The notes: generated from the letters alone by a model not told the origin. Positions 29,187-38,880 are shown, counted from the stretch's first letter. The stretch is DNA of 64,000 nt from an uncultured Treponema sp. (GCF_946187725.1 NZ_CAMHSK010000006.1:1-64000), one strand, 5' to 3'. Program-made: numbers and translations.

Positions 29187-29205
29187 TACTAGCATATTCT
29201 TTCCG

Positions 29206-30213
29206 TTAATTCCACAAGTTTTCTGGATTGACTTGCTTGCCGTTCTTGAACACGGTAAAGTGCAGGTGCGGTCCGGTACTCATGCCGGTGCTTCCGACGC
29301 GACCGATTTTTGTGTCCTGAGTGACATAATTGCCTTTGTGACAAAGAATTGCGCTCATGTGTCCGTAAAGCGTTTTGTAGCCGGAATGATGAGCCACGAT
29401 TACATAGTTTCCGTAAGTTGAATTGTAGCCTGTAGCAGTGACTTTGCCAGGAAGGGCCGCATAAATGTTGGTTCCTGTAGGGCATGCCATGTCAACGCCA
29501 GAATGATAAGAGCGTGCTCCAGTAAACGGACTTGCACGCCATCCGAAGCTTGAAGATTTGTACCATCTTGCGTGAATCGGTTTTCTGAACAAGTCACCGT
29601 TGATTTCCTGACGGGTTACCCAGTCAAGCTTTGCGTCAGGAACAAAAACCATGGTTCCGGCAGTAAGTGAAGCACCTACAGCCAGATGATTGACAGATGA
29701 GCATTTAGCCACATCAATCTTGTATTTCTCGGCGATTGACTCAACAGTTTCGCCGTCTTTTTTTACAGTGTAAAGGATTCCAGGCATAGTCGGGATTTTG
29801 AGATATGAGCCAATCTGCAAAAGCCTTGAAGAGCGGATGTTGTTCACAGAAATGATTGAGTCAGAAGTAACATCGAAAGTCTCTGCAATCTTGCCAATCA
29901 TGTCGCCTGAACGAACCCGATATGCGAAATAAGAAAGATTGTATGAATCATCAAAAGAAACAAGCTCTGCATCTGTACCAGAAGGATTTTCCTGACCTTC
30001 CACGATTCCATCAAGAACTTCTTCGCTTACAGGGATGGTCGGACTTTCAAATCCACCCTGACCATTTTCTGCCTTTGAAGAGTGATTCGCAAACACAACG
30101 GTTCCGGTAAGAACAAGCGCACACACACCGAATGTCACTGAAAGGCACTGAACAGCATTTTTTACAGACACGCCTTTAAGTTTATTCTTAACAATCCAAA
30201 AGAACTTTTTCAT
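29206..30213 (-). CDS. LysM-M23 peptidoglycan endopeptidase
   Basis: 335 residues. An N-terminal membrane or signal segment (AVQCLSVTFGVCALVLTGTVVFA), two LysM domains (YRVRSGDMIGKIAETFDV and YTVKKDGETVESIAEKYKI), then a C-terminal M23 domain with SSFGWRASPFTGARSYHSGVD (first zinc His/Asp), LYGHMS and GPHLHFTV (HxH). M23 enzymes cut peptide cross-links of peptidoglycan; in spirochaetes they may help growth or flagellar insertion. Its ATG overlaps the rlmE stop by one base. A second, longer paralogue lies at 52452-53663 with the same architecture. Confidence 0.92.
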   Translation of the reverse strand: MKKFFWIVKNKLKGVSVKNAVQCLSVTFGVCALVLTGTVVFANHSSKAENGQGGFESPTIPVSEEVLDGIVEGQENPSGTDAELVSFDDSYNLSYFAYRVRSGDMIGKIAETFDVTSDSIISVNNIRSSRLLQIGSYLKIPTMPGILYTVKKDGETVESIAEKYKIDVAKCSSVNHLAVGASLTAGTMVFVPDAKLDWVTRQEINGDLFRKPIHARWYKSSSFGWRASPFTGARSYHSGVDMACPTGTNIYAALPGKVTATGYNSTYGNYVIVAHHSGYKTLYGHMSAILCHKGNYVTQDTKIGRVGSTGMSTGPHLHFTVFKNGKQVNPENLWN

Positions 30214-30806
30214 TACTTTTTACCCAACCCAATTAAGTAAGTTTCAAATGATTCAGAACGACATGCCTTAGGCTTAAATCCCTTCGCGTTGGTGAAAACC
30301 TCACGCATCTTTTTGAGCAGAGCCTGCTGGTCCCCGTTCTGAAAAATCTTCACGGCAAAATTACCGCCCGTTTTCAGCATCGTCTCCGCATACCAGATTG
30401 CCATTTTCACAAGCCCCTGAGAGCGGGCTGTATCGACAACACGGTTTCCTGTGGTGAGCGGAGCTGCGTCACAGACAACGAGGTCAAAAGGACCTTCGGC
30501 CTTGATTTTGTCAAAAATCTCCTTCTGCTGTAAATCGCCCTGAATAAAGACGAGATTTTCTCCTTTGACACTTTTTGAAAGCGGATTCAAATCGCACGAA
30601 ACGACCTTGCCGCTTCCGTCCATCTGCCTGAGAAGAAAAGTTGTCCAGCTTCCTGGAGCCGCACCCAAATCAAGCACTTTGTAATTCTTCTTAATCATGC
30701 CGAATTTCTCATCAATCTCCTGCAGCTTGTAAACTGAACGGGCCGGATAACCCTCGGAGAATGCTTTTTGAGACCAGAAATCAGGTTTTTCATAAGAATT
30801 TGCCAT
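30213..30806 (-). CDS. rlmE: 23S rRNA 2'-O-methyltransferase RlmE (FtsJ)
   Basis: 197 residues. It methylates the 2'-OH of U2552 (E. coli numbering) in the A-loop of 23S rRNA. SAM motif VLDLGAAPGSWT, and the K-D-K-E catalytic set is visible as the Lys in ARSVYKLQEI, Asp in VVCDAAP, Lys in NFAVKIFQNGD and Glu in ACRSESFETYL. The length is normal for the family. It is co-transcribed with the downstream M23 peptidase through a stop/start overlap. Confidence 0.96.
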   Translation of the reverse strand: MANSYEKPDFWSQKAFSEGYPARSVYKLQEIDEKFGMIKKNYKVLDLGAAPGSWTTFLLRQMDGSGKVVSCDLNPLSKSVKGENLVFIQGDLQQKEIFDKIKAEGPFDLVVCDAAPLTTGNRVVDTARSQGLVKMAIWYAETMLKTGGNFAVKIFQNGDQQALLKKMREVFTNAKGFKPKACRSESFETYLIGLGKK

Positions 30807-30876
30807 AAAGTTTGCCTAATTAGATTGTCGGTAAAATTAAATCAGATTTTAGTGCTTTTGTGAAGAGAATTCCATA

Positions 30877-30970
30877 GGGGGAAAGCCTTCCCCCTGGGGT
30901 TCAAGCTTCGCTTTTACCCACACCCCCATCTCCTGGGGCAGAAAGTCTGTCACAGTGCCCCAAGCCCCAG
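30877..30970. repeat. Palindromic GC-rich element, copy D (intergenic)
   Basis: Begins GGGGGAAAGCCTTCCCCC (a complete palindrome, 30877-30894), has a second hairpin CCCC-ATCTCCT-GGGG near 30923-30938 and ends GTGCCCCAAGCCCC. It shares this three-part plan with the copies at 42578-42717, 46978-47066 and 57626-57818. It lies between rlmE and the rny promoter. Confidence 0.7.
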
Positions 30971-30980
30971 AATTTTCAGT

Positions 30981-31009
30981 TTGACAACACTAACGCTATA
31001 TAGTATCAT
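30981..31009 (+). promoter_or_regulatory. Promoter of rny
   Basis: TTGACA (30981-30986), 17 bp, TATCAT (31004-31009): a strong sigma-70-type promoter with a leader of about 30 nt before the rny ribosome site (AGGAG) and ATG at 31048. Confidence 0.8.
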
Positions 31010-31047
31010 AGAAGAACTTGATTTCATAAAACTAGGAGAAGTCTAAA

Positions 31048-32580
31048 ATGAACGATTTAGTTAAGTTCATTGGTCTCCCGGTTGCAGGAATCGTTCTTGG
31101 ATGGATTATTCGATGGTGTTATGCCAGATTTCAACTATCTGCGTCAGAACAAAAAGCTGAACGCTTAAGACAGGATGCAATAAAGGAAGCAGAAGCACAG
31201 AAAAAAGAAATTTTGCTCGAAGCAAAAGATCAAATCATTCGTGAACGAAAACAGCAGGAACGGGAAGATCGTGAACGACGCGCTGAAGTACAGAAGTATG
31301 AAGCACGAGTTAGTAAAAAAGAAGAGCTGATTGACAAACGGGCAGAAGAATTTGATAAAAAAGAACTCGAATTCAACGATCGCGTCAATGCAATGAAGAA
31401 GCGTGAAGAACAGCTTCAGGTTCAGGAAGAGCAGTATCGGGCAGAACTGGAGAGAATTTCGGGGCTTTCGGCAAAGGAAGCAAAAGATTTAATCATCAAA
31501 AACCTCGAAAATGACGCTCGCCATGACGCTCAGGCACTCTTGAACAAAATTGAGCAGGACGCACAGCTTTCAGCCGAAAAAAAGGCTCAGGAAATTCTTG
31601 TTTCCACGATTCAGAGAATCGCAACCGAGACTACAGGTGACTTGACCGTCACTACAGTTTCATTGCCTGGCGATGAAATGAAAGGCCGTATCATCGGGCG
31701 TGAAGGCCGCAACATCCGTGCCCTCGAAACGCTCACCGGTGTAGACATCATCATCGATGACACACCAGAGGCAGTTGTAATCAGCTGTTTCGATCCGGTT
31801 CGAAAAGAAATCGCAAAGCAGTCACTTGAACGACTTGTTACGGACGGACGCATCCATCCGGCCCGCATTGAGGAAATCGTTCAGAAGGTTACGCGCGAAA
31901 TTCAGCAGAAGATTTATGAAGAGGGCGAAAAGGTTCTGTTTGACCTTGGAATCCACAACATGAGTCAGGACGGAGTTCGTGCATTGGGTCGTCTTTACTT
32001 CCGTACAAGCTACGGTCAGAATGTGCTTACCCATTCAAAAGAAGTCGCAGAAATTGCATCCCTGCTTGCCGCAGAAGTCGGTGCAAATAAAGAGCTCGCA
32101 AAGAGAGCTGCCCTTCTTCACGACATCGGTAAGGGTGCAGAAAACGATTCAGATCAGAACCATGCAGAAGTCGGTGCAGAGATGGCACGAAAAATGGGCG
32201 AAGATCCAAAAGTCATCAATGCAATCGCTGCACACCACAACGATGTCGAAGCTGCCACTCTCGAAGCGGTCATCGTTCAGATTGCAGATGCTATTTCTGC
32301 AGCCCGACCAGGTGCCCGCCGCGAGACAGTTGACAATTATGTCAAACGCCTTGAAAACCTCGAAGAAACTGCAGAAAAGTTCAACGGTGTCGAAAAGGCT
32401 TATGCAATTCAGGCTGGCCGCGAACTTCGCATTTTGGTCAACAACGAAAAAATCCCTGATGGTGAAGTCAAGGATTTGGCACAGAAAATCGCCAAACAGA
32501 TTGAGACTGACATCCGCTATCCGGGCCGAATAAAACTTACAATGATTCGCGAAACACGAATCGTTGAGTACGCACGCTAA
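31048..32580 (+). CDS. rny: Ribonuclease Y
   Basis: 510 residues. Membrane-anchored endoribonuclease that starts mRNA decay. An N-terminal membrane helix (IGLPVAGIVLGWIIRWC), a long charged coiled coil to about residue 190, a KH domain (GDEMKGRIIGREGRNIRALE) and an HD domain (THSKEVAEIA, ALLHDIGKG, HAEVGAEMA, IAAHHND) are all present. The length is typical. A clear promoter and AGGAG ribosome site precede it and an intrinsic terminator follows, so it is a single-gene unit. Confidence 0.97.
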   Translation: MNDLVKFIGLPVAGIVLGWIIRWCYARFQLSASEQKAERLRQDAIKEAEAQKKEILLEAKDQIIRERKQQEREDRERRAEVQKYEARVSKKEELIDKRAEEFDKKELEFNDRVNAMKKREEQLQVQEEQYRAELERISGLSAKEAKDLIIKNLENDARHDAQALLNKIEQDAQLSAEKKAQEILVSTIQRIATETTGDLTVTTVSLPGDEMKGRIIGREGRNIRALETLTGVDIIIDDTPEAVVISCFDPVRKEIAKQSLERLVTDGRIHPARIEEIVQKVTREIQQKIYEEGEKVLFDLGIHNMSQDGVRALGRLYFRTSYGQNVLTHSKEVAEIASLLAAEVGANKELAKRAALLHDIGKGAENDSDQNHAEVGAEMARKMGEDPKVINAIAAHHNDVEAATLEAVIVQIADAISAARPGARRETVDNYVKRLENLEETAEKFNGVEKAYAIQAGRELRILVNNEKIPDGEVKDLAQKIAKQIETDIRYPGRIKLTMIRETRIVEYAR

Positions 32581-32587
32581 GCATTTC

Positions 32588-32618
32588 AAGGCTGCCTTTT
32601 GAAGGCGGCCTTTTTTTT
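32588..32618 (+). terminator. Intrinsic terminator of rny
   Basis: AAGGCTGCC (32588-32596) pairs with GGCGGCCTT (32604-32612), one G-U pair, 7-nt loop, and T8 overlapping the stem end. Eight bases after the rny stop. Confidence 0.92.
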
Positions 32619-32641
32619 ATCCCAAAAAAATCTTGAAAAAC

Positions 32642-32670
32642 TGACGAAACATATAATTTTGCGTTATAAT
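32642..32670 (+). promoter_or_regulatory. Promoter of the barrel/transglutaminase-like gene pair
   Basis: TGACGA (32642-32647), 17 bp, TATAAT (32665-32670), giving a leader of about 24 nt with GGAG at 32687-32690 before ATG 32701. Confidence 0.65.
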
Positions 32671-32700
32671 ATAAGCTATTATAAATGGAGTCATTTTTAT

Positions 32701-34566
32701 ATGAAAAAAGTTGTTTTGGCAGGTCTGGCTGCACTTACCCTTACAGGGCAAATTTCCGCGCTGGACTTTGCGTTCAGGCTCACCCCTGTCATGAATTTTC
32801 CAAAAGAAGAGAATCTTGGAACAGGATTCGGCGGTTTTCTTAACGCAGACATTGATTTGTTCAATTTTGTGACTTTGGGTGTTGAGGGCGGCTACAACTC
32901 AATCAAAGAAGAATCATTAGATAAAAATTACGATATTTTAATGGGCGGTGCGACTCTCGGCCTTTATTATTATCCTTTTTCCCGCCTTTATTTAAGTGCA
33001 AACGGCTCATACGGAATTCAAAAGATTTCGATTGATGCCCCAAGCGTTACAAGTGATTCACGCGGCACATATTACCGTGCTTTTGGAGAGCTTGGCTTCC
33101 GCTTCACGCCGGGCTTTGTCATGAGCGCAGTCGGTGGTTGCCAATCATTTAAAATCGAAGGCTCACCATTCATTTCTTCAAATTTTGCAGGATTGAGCGC
33201 AAAGTTTAATTTTTCCACAAATTCCTCTGCATCCTCAGATGATTTCTGGGTCAGCTTTGAGCAGGACTCAGCGGCATTCCCGGTCTACGCATCAATGTAC
33301 AGTCAGGTTCCGCTCGGTTATGCGACGCTCCGTAATGTCAGTTCTGCAGAAGTCCGAGATGTCCACATTTCATTCAGGGCAGGAAAATACACTTCCGCAG
33401 AAAAAGAATGTGAAGTTCTTTCTATATTAAACCGCTACAGCAAGGTCGAGATTCCGGTATATGCCGATTTCAGCCCGGAAATTTTGCGTTACAGCGAAGA
33501 TGGTAAAATCAACGGTGAACTTGTAATCAGCTACACTTTCCTTGGCAAACGAAAAACCGAAGTACAGAACATTGTTTTTGATGTAAAACATAGAAACAGC
33601 TTTATGTGGAGCGACAGCGCTTCCCTTGCATGCTTTATCGATAACGGTGCAACAGAGATTCTTGAAACCGCAAAATACATGGCGGGTGCAGAAATCACAA
33701 ATCTAAAGGCCGGAATCAACTCTCCGTTTCAGTACGCGGCAGCTATCATGGAAGGATTAAGGCTCGCCGGAATCGTCTACAGCGAAGACACTGTTACGCC
33801 ATACACGACCTTCCGTTCAACAGAAGATATTGATTCAATTCAGTACCCGTTGCAGACTTTGAACCTTCTTTGCGGTGATTATGATGATTTGGGAATCCTT
33901 GTCTGCTCATGCCTTGAAAGTTTTGGAATCGGAACGGGCTTTGTTGCAATGGATGATGATTTTATCGTTCTCGTTGACACAGGCATTGCTCCAGAAAAAA
34001 AAGGCAATCAGTTCACAGGGAACGATGTCATTACAGACGAAAACACAAGCTGGCTTGGTTTAAGCATGAAGAATTTCGGCAAAGGCTTTACGCAGGCACG
34101 AATTGAGGCCGCAAAACAGCTTAAAAAAATGCAGAAAGATCCAGAATCTCCTTATGAACTAGTTGATGTTCATGCAGCCTGGGAAGCATATCCTCCGGTC
34201 ACTTTCTCAGGATACAGAGGTTCTTATAAAAATCCATCAAAAGACGCAATCATTAAAGCTGTCAACGAAGACATCAATTACTATATAAATAACGATTTGG
34301 CAACTTTAATCAAAAAATTCCGCAGTTCAGGAGATACAAAACACCTCGCTGACACCTATGTTCGCGCTGGAATGTACAATGACGCAATCGCTGAATATCA
34401 GAAACTAAATTCTATTGCAGCATGGAATAACATGGCCATGGTCTATACAACGCAGAAAAGTTACAAATCAGCGCTCAGCATGTACAACAGAGTCCTTGCA
34501 AAAGAACCTGAAAATAGAACTGCACTGGCAGGAAAAAAGAAAATTCAAATTCTTGTCGGAGAATAA
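32701..34566 (+). CDS. Outer-membrane-type barrel, degenerate transglutaminase-like and TPR protein
   Basis: 621 residues with a signal peptide (VVLAGLAALTLTGQISALDF). Residues about 20-180 look like beta-barrel strands; a middle domain follows; residues about 355-450 align with the transglutaminase-like core of the next gene but the catalytic Cys is Tyr394 (CGDYDDLGIL) and the His position is Asp420 (MDDDFIVL). TPR-like helices close the protein (YNDAIAEYQKLNS, YKSALSMYNRVLAKEPEN). It is therefore a probable catalytically dead paralogue. The frame extends upstream of ATG 32701, but GGAG at 32687-32690 and the signal peptide fix the start. The next gene begins two bases after its stop. Confidence 0.85.
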   Translation: MKKVVLAGLAALTLTGQISALDFAFRLTPVMNFPKEENLGTGFGGFLNADIDLFNFVTLGVEGGYNSIKEESLDKNYDILMGGATLGLYYYPFSRLYLSANGSYGIQKISIDAPSVTSDSRGTYYRAFGELGFRFTPGFVMSAVGGCQSFKIEGSPFISSNFAGLSAKFNFSTNSSASSDDFWVSFEQDSAAFPVYASMYSQVPLGYATLRNVSSAEVRDVHISFRAGKYTSAEKECEVLSILNRYSKVEIPVYADFSPEILRYSEDGKINGELVISYTFLGKRKTEVQNIVFDVKHRNSFMWSDSASLACFIDNGATEILETAKYMAGAEITNLKAGINSPFQYAAAIMEGLRLAGIVYSEDTVTPYTTFRSTEDIDSIQYPLQTLNLLCGDYDDLGILVCSCLESFGIGTGFVAMDDDFIVLVDTGIAPEKKGNQFTGNDVITDENTSWLGLSMKNFGKGFTQARIEAAKQLKKMQKDPESPYELVDVHAAWEAYPPVTFSGYRGSYKNPSKDAIIKAVNEDINYYINNDLATLIKKFRSSGDTKHLADTYVRAGMYNDAIAEYQKLNSIAAWNNMAMVYTTQKSYKSALSMYNRVLAKEPENRTALAGKKKIQILVGE

Positions 34567-34568
34567 AA

Positions 34569-36134
34569 ATGAAAAAACTCACTACGATTTTTTCCGCATT
34601 TTTGCTCTCTCTTCCAACATTCGGAATGGACTTTGAAATTGCCCTGATGCCGCAGCTTGATTTCCATACCGCAGGGGATTTTGACAATTCTTTTTCAGGC
34701 ACGGTTTCCCTCGACTCATACCCTTTTACTGTCCGTGGCCGCGATAAAATCGGATTTGGCTTTCAGGGGGGCGTGGCTGACATAAAGGCACTCACTCTCG
34801 ATGATACGCCGCTCTATTACGGAGACCTTGCACTCACTTATCAATGCAGGCTTCATGACAGATTTGCTTCAGGCCTTCAGGTTTACGGAGGAATGTGGAA
34901 TTTCCCCAAAGTCGAAGAAAAAAACACCGAATCCATGTCGGGAAGTCTTTTTGGCGGACGGATTTTTGCTGATTTCTATGCTTTACCTGAGCTGAAATTC
35001 GGAGTTTTCGCGGGCTACAGCAAGTTCAAGTATAAACCGGAAGATTTTACCAACAGAATTGATTTGGGAGTCAGTCTAAAATACAGCTTTACAAAAGGAA
35101 TCTTTGCAAAAAAAGTCGTTGAACTGGATGAAAACACGATTGAGCCAATTTTCCCAGTTTTCTACAGCTTCTACAACGAAAATTCTTTCGGAAAACTTGT
35201 ATTCTTTAACGGCGAAGAAAATAAAATCAGCGATGTCACGGTCTCTGTTCTGATTCCTGAATACATGACGCTTCCAAAAATCTGTGCACAAATCGAAGAA
35301 GTGGGAATCAACGAATACTTTGAAGCAGAGCTCACGGCATTCATAAACGAGACAATTCTTTCTTCACTTGCAGCACACAAAACAGAAGGAAAAGTCATCG
35401 TCTCTTACCGCTCTCTTGGCAAACGAATTACCAGCGAGCAGGTTTTGGACTTCACGGCATTGAACCGCAACGCAATGAACTGGAACGATGACCGTAAGGC
35501 GGCCGCTTTTGTGAGCAGTCATGATGGTGCGGCAAACAAAATATCTAAACTCGCAAAATCAATTATCCTTAAAAATCCCCAGAATGATTATACACAAAAT
35601 CTTGATTACGCAAGGGGAATTTTCGCCACTTTAAAAGCCTACGGTGTAAGCTATGTAAAAGACCCTACAAGTCCATTTTCTTCCGGCGAAACACTTGAAA
35701 TTGACTTTTTGCAGTTCCCTTATCAGACACTTTTGTACTCTGGCGGCGACTGCGACGACCTTTCTATTCTGAACTGCGCAATTTTCGAATCAATTGGAAT
35801 TCAAACGGCATTCATCACAGTTCCAGGGCATATTTTCATGGCAATTGATTCTGGCGTATCTTCAAAGCGGGCATCAAAAGTCTTGCTGGACGGGCGCTAC
35901 ATCATTCAGGGTGAAAAGGCATGGATTCCGCTTGAAGCAACTGTTTGTCAGGATAACTTTGAAATTGCCAGAACAGCGGGTTATAATCAATGGAAGAGCG
36001 CAGCCAAAAAAGGTGAAGCCGAGCTTTACCCTTTGAGTGAAGCATGGCAGCACTACAAGGCAGTCAGCGTTCCTGAATCAGATGCGGACATTGAGCTTCC
36101 ATCTGTTGAACGAGTTTTAAAATATTTAAAATAG
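34569..36134 (+). CDS. Paralogous barrel protein with intact transglutaminase-like core
   Basis: 521 residues with a signal peptide (LTTIFSAFLLSLPTFGMDF). Same order as the preceding protein, barrel-like N-terminus, middle domain with ISYRSLGKR-type block, then a transglutaminase-like core with Cys395 (GGDCDDLSILNC), His421 (VPGHIFMAID) and an acidic residue in WIPLEAT. No TPR tail. Bacterial transglutaminase-like proteins often act as periplasmic proteases or peptide-modifying enzymes; the substrate is unknown. GGAG lies at the end of the upstream gene. Its pairing with a catalytically dead homologue suggests a complex or division of labour. Confidence 0.85.
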   Translation: MKKLTTIFSAFLLSLPTFGMDFEIALMPQLDFHTAGDFDNSFSGTVSLDSYPFTVRGRDKIGFGFQGGVADIKALTLDDTPLYYGDLALTYQCRLHDRFASGLQVYGGMWNFPKVEEKNTESMSGSLFGGRIFADFYALPELKFGVFAGYSKFKYKPEDFTNRIDLGVSLKYSFTKGIFAKKVVELDENTIEPIFPVFYSFYNENSFGKLVFFNGEENKISDVTVSVLIPEYMTLPKICAQIEEVGINEYFEAELTAFINETILSSLAAHKTEGKVIVSYRSLGKRITSEQVLDFTALNRNAMNWNDDRKAAAFVSSHDGAANKISKLAKSIILKNPQNDYTQNLDYARGIFATLKAYGVSYVKDPTSPFSSGETLEIDFLQFPYQTLLYSGGDCDDLSILNCAIFESIGIQTAFITVPGHIFMAIDSGVSSKRASKVLLDGRYIIQGEKAWIPLEATVCQDNFEIARTAGYNQWKSAAKKGEAELYPLSEAWQHYKAVSVPESDADIELPSVERVLKYLK

Positions 36135-36169
36135 ATTCATGAAAACATGAGGTCTAAAAGGAGGATTTT

Positions 36170-36541
36170 ATGAAAAAATTAGCATTCGTGGCAGCCGCAG
36201 CACTTCTCGCATCATCAGTTCTCTTTGCTGTTGATTACGAGGTCAAAACCGTCACAGGAAAAGTCACATTCGCAGAAAGTGAAAAAGGCAAACAAAAGCC
36301 TGTCACAAGCGGCATGACACTTTCAGACACGGCAATCGTCGCTCTAGGAACAAATTCGAAACTCGTTGTCACTGCAGACGGCAAGGACATTACGCTCCGC
36401 ACACCCAAAAAGGCCAGCCTCGGTGATTTAATTTCCACAAAAAACGGAATTTCAGGTTCACAAGCCAAAAAAGGCAAGGGCACAGCAACAGCTGCTTCTC
36501 GTGCATCAGATGTAATGGCAGAAGGCGAACTTGATGACTAA
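36170..36541 (+). CDS. FecR-like periplasmic protein
   Basis: 123 residues with a signal peptide (LAFVAAAALLASSVLFAVDY). The mature part follows the FecR beta-strand pattern: VKTVTGKVTF...KPVTSGMTLSDTAIVALGTNSKLVVTADG. AAGGAGG precedes the ATG. It overlaps the cyclase gene start by 8 nt. Treponema pallidum, as I recall, has the same order, a FecR-domain protein followed by a CHASE2 cyclase, so it probably tunes the sensor domain of the cyclase from the periplasm (inference). Confidence 0.8.
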   Translation: MKKLAFVAAAALLASSVLFAVDYEVKTVTGKVTFAESEKGKQKPVTSGMTLSDTAIVALGTNSKLVVTADGKDITLRTPKKASLGDLISTKNGISGSQAKKGKGTATAASRASDVMAEGELDD

Positions 36542-38831
36542 GCGAAAGACATTTGCGTTCCTCATTCCGCTTGTCTGTGTGGCGGCAAGTTCGCTCCTGC
36601 TCTTCACGAATCTTGAGGCAAAATTTTCTGATTTGTTTCAGAGATTTTTGCCTTCAACTCAAATTCGAAACGATGTTCTTATGGTAGGAATCGATGATTT
36701 CGCGATTGAAACCATCGATTCTTTTCCTTTTACAAGGGATGTCTATGCAGACTGTATTTCCATTATGGAAGAAATGGGAGCACAGTCTATCGTATTCGAT
36801 TTGAGTTTTATCGACAAAGCACGAAAAAGCGTTAATGAGAAAGACGAGATATTCTCTCCTGATGAGGAGATGGAAAAGGCCCTTAAAAAATCCGACATTA
36901 CCTTCCTGAACTTTACGCTTGATTATACCAGCGACATTGATGAAGAATCAAAAAACATTCTTGATCAAAAAGGTCTTTTACCAAACGCTGAAATCAAAAA
37001 CGACAAAGTTACTGAAGAATATACAGGCGTAGTTCCGACTCTTCCAATTTTTATTGAACATGCAAAGGCAGCTGGATTTGTAAATGCAGATCCTGACAGC
37101 GACAATTACTACCGCAGGGTAAATTTAATCGCAAAATATGATGATCAGTACTACATGCAGCTTACCTTACCTGCCCTTCTTCAAAAACTTGGAAATCCCA
37201 AAATCATCGTAGAAAATAGAAAGATTACGCTCAAAAATGCCAAAATCGACGGTAAAACAAAAGACCTGCAGATTCCACGCGGAAATGACGGAAAATTTAT
37301 CCTCAAATATCCGAAAATGCAGTTCAATGAATACAATTATCTCTCACTGGGAGACATTTACCGTATTGCACAGCTTAAACGCGCTATGGCAGAAGAGGGC
37401 GAAGCTGAACACATCGAAGAATACACAAATCTATGTGCTGAGGTAAGACCCAAGCTTGCATCAGCAATCTGCATTATCGGAACCTGTGCAACAAGCACAT
37501 CCGATTACGGCGTAAATCCGTACGAATCTCAGTATCCTCTTCCCGGCGTACACTACACTATAATCAACCAGATTTTGAATGGTGACTTTACAAGTGAAAT
37601 TCCGCCGTACATTTCAATCATTTATGCCCTGATTTTAACGACTCTTCTTGTATTGGCCGCAAAAAAAATGAAATCGACGGTCGGAAAAGTCATAATCGGG
37701 CTAATTATGATTTTTGTCGGCACTGGAATTCTGCTTGCCTATTACATCATAACAAGAACCTTTGTCGGTGAAACGGTTCCGCTCTTCTCTTCAATTCTGG
37801 CATACATTTCCGTAATCGTTCTTGGATTCCTTACAGCTTCAAAAGACAAAAAATTCATAACGAATGCATTCAGTCAGTGTCTTTCAAAAGATGTCGTTAA
37901 TCAGATTGTTGCAAATCCTGACAGTTTCAAGCTTGGCGGTGAAAATCGTGAGATGACTGCAATCTTCACTGATATCCAGAAGTTCTCTTCTTTCTCTGAG
38001 CTTCTTACGGCTAGTGAACTGGTTGCGCTTCTCAATTATTACCTCACAAAAATGAGCGACATAATCATGGCAGAAGGCGGCACAATCGACAAATACGAGG
38101 GAGATGCTATTATCGCTCTTGTAGGTGCGCCGCTCAAAATGGATGACCATGCCACTCGTGCGGTAAAGGCTGCACTCAAAATGAAGGCCGCAGAAAAGGT
38201 TATGAATCAGGAAATCCGGAATATCGCTAATGGACCACAACCAGTCGGAATGAGCGATTCCCTTTACTCTGCATTCAAAATCATGGTTCAAAACCGAAAG
38301 GAAATCTTTACGCGAATTGGCATCAACTCCGGTGAAATGATTGCTGGCTACATGGGAAGCGAAAATAAAAAGAATTACACAATGATGGGAAACAATGTAA
38401 ACCTTGCAAGCCGTCTTGAAGGCGTAAACAAGCAGTATTCCACCTTCGGTATTCTAGTGAGTGAAGCAACTTACAAACAACTGGGCGAAGAGATTCTGTG
38501 CCGCAGACTCGATAAAGTCCAGGTTGTAAATGTTACGACCCCGCTCACGCTTTACGAACCGCTTTCACTCAAGGCAGAAGCGAGCGAAAATCTTCTTGAA
38601 TATGTCGCTGTCTGGGAAAAAGCAATGCAAAACTTTGACCGTGAAGAATATGCAGAGGCACATGATAAATTCTGCAAACTTGCCGTCGCAAATTCAGATG
38701 ATAAAGTTGCCGCATATTATGTAAAACTTCTTGAAGATTTCTTCCTCAAAGGACGCGCACCTAGCGAAGAAGACGGATTCGGAGTTGTCTACAATCCAAA
38801 ACTACACTGCTTCAGACTTCTGAGCAAATAA
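36534..38831 (+). CDS. Class III adenylate/guanylate cyclase with CHASE2 sensor
   Basis: 765 residues. Membrane helix near the N-terminus (FAFLIPLVCVAASSLLLF), CHASE2 extracytoplasmic sensor (RNDVLMVGIDDFAIETID, AQSIVFDLSFID), three further helices around residues 360-440, then a cytoplasmic class III cyclase with metal-binding TAIFTDIQKFSSFSE and YEGDAIIALVG, and RIGINSGEMIAGYMGS...MGNNVNLASRLEG. A TPR-like tail (MQNFDREEYAEAHDKFCKLA) follows. It makes a cyclic nucleotide, probably cAMP, in response to an envelope signal. Start: ATG 36534, three bases after an alternative TTG. Confidence 0.93.
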   Translation: MTKRKTFAFLIPLVCVAASSLLLFTNLEAKFSDLFQRFLPSTQIRNDVLMVGIDDFAIETIDSFPFTRDVYADCISIMEEMGAQSIVFDLSFIDKARKSVNEKDEIFSPDEEMEKALKKSDITFLNFTLDYTSDIDEESKNILDQKGLLPNAEIKNDKVTEEYTGVVPTLPIFIEHAKAAGFVNADPDSDNYYRRVNLIAKYDDQYYMQLTLPALLQKLGNPKIIVENRKITLKNAKIDGKTKDLQIPRGNDGKFILKYPKMQFNEYNYLSLGDIYRIAQLKRAMAEEGEAEHIEEYTNLCAEVRPKLASAICIIGTCATSTSDYGVNPYESQYPLPGVHYTIINQILNGDFTSEIPPYISIIYALILTTLLVLAAKKMKSTVGKVIIGLIMIFVGTGILLAYYIITRTFVGETVPLFSSILAYISVIVLGFLTASKDKKFITNAFSQCLSKDVVNQIVANPDSFKLGGENREMTAIFTDIQKFSSFSELLTASELVALLNYYLTKMSDIIMAEGGTIDKYEGDAIIALVGAPLKMDDHATRAVKAALKMKAAEKVMNQEIRNIANGPQPVGMSDSLYSAFKIMVQNRKEIFTRIGINSGEMIAGYMGSENKKNYTMMGNNVNLASRLEGVNKQYSTFGILVSEATYKQLGEEILCRRLDKVQVVNVTTPLTLYEPLSLKAEASENLLEYVAVWEKAMQNFDREEYAEAHDKFCKLAVANSDDKVAAYYVKLLEDFFLKGRAPSEEDGFGVVYNPKLHCFRLLSK

Positions 38832-38837
38832 AAAAAA

Positions 38838-38880
38838 CGGGGGCAAGATTAATATCAATCCTGCTCCCGCTTTTCATTTT
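38838..38880. terminator. Bidirectional terminator between cyclase and cheB
   Basis: A 13-position stem (38838-38850 with 38857-38869, one G-U and one mismatch) around AATATC, with an A-run on the left and CTTTTCATTTT on the right, serving both convergent genes. Confidence 0.85.
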
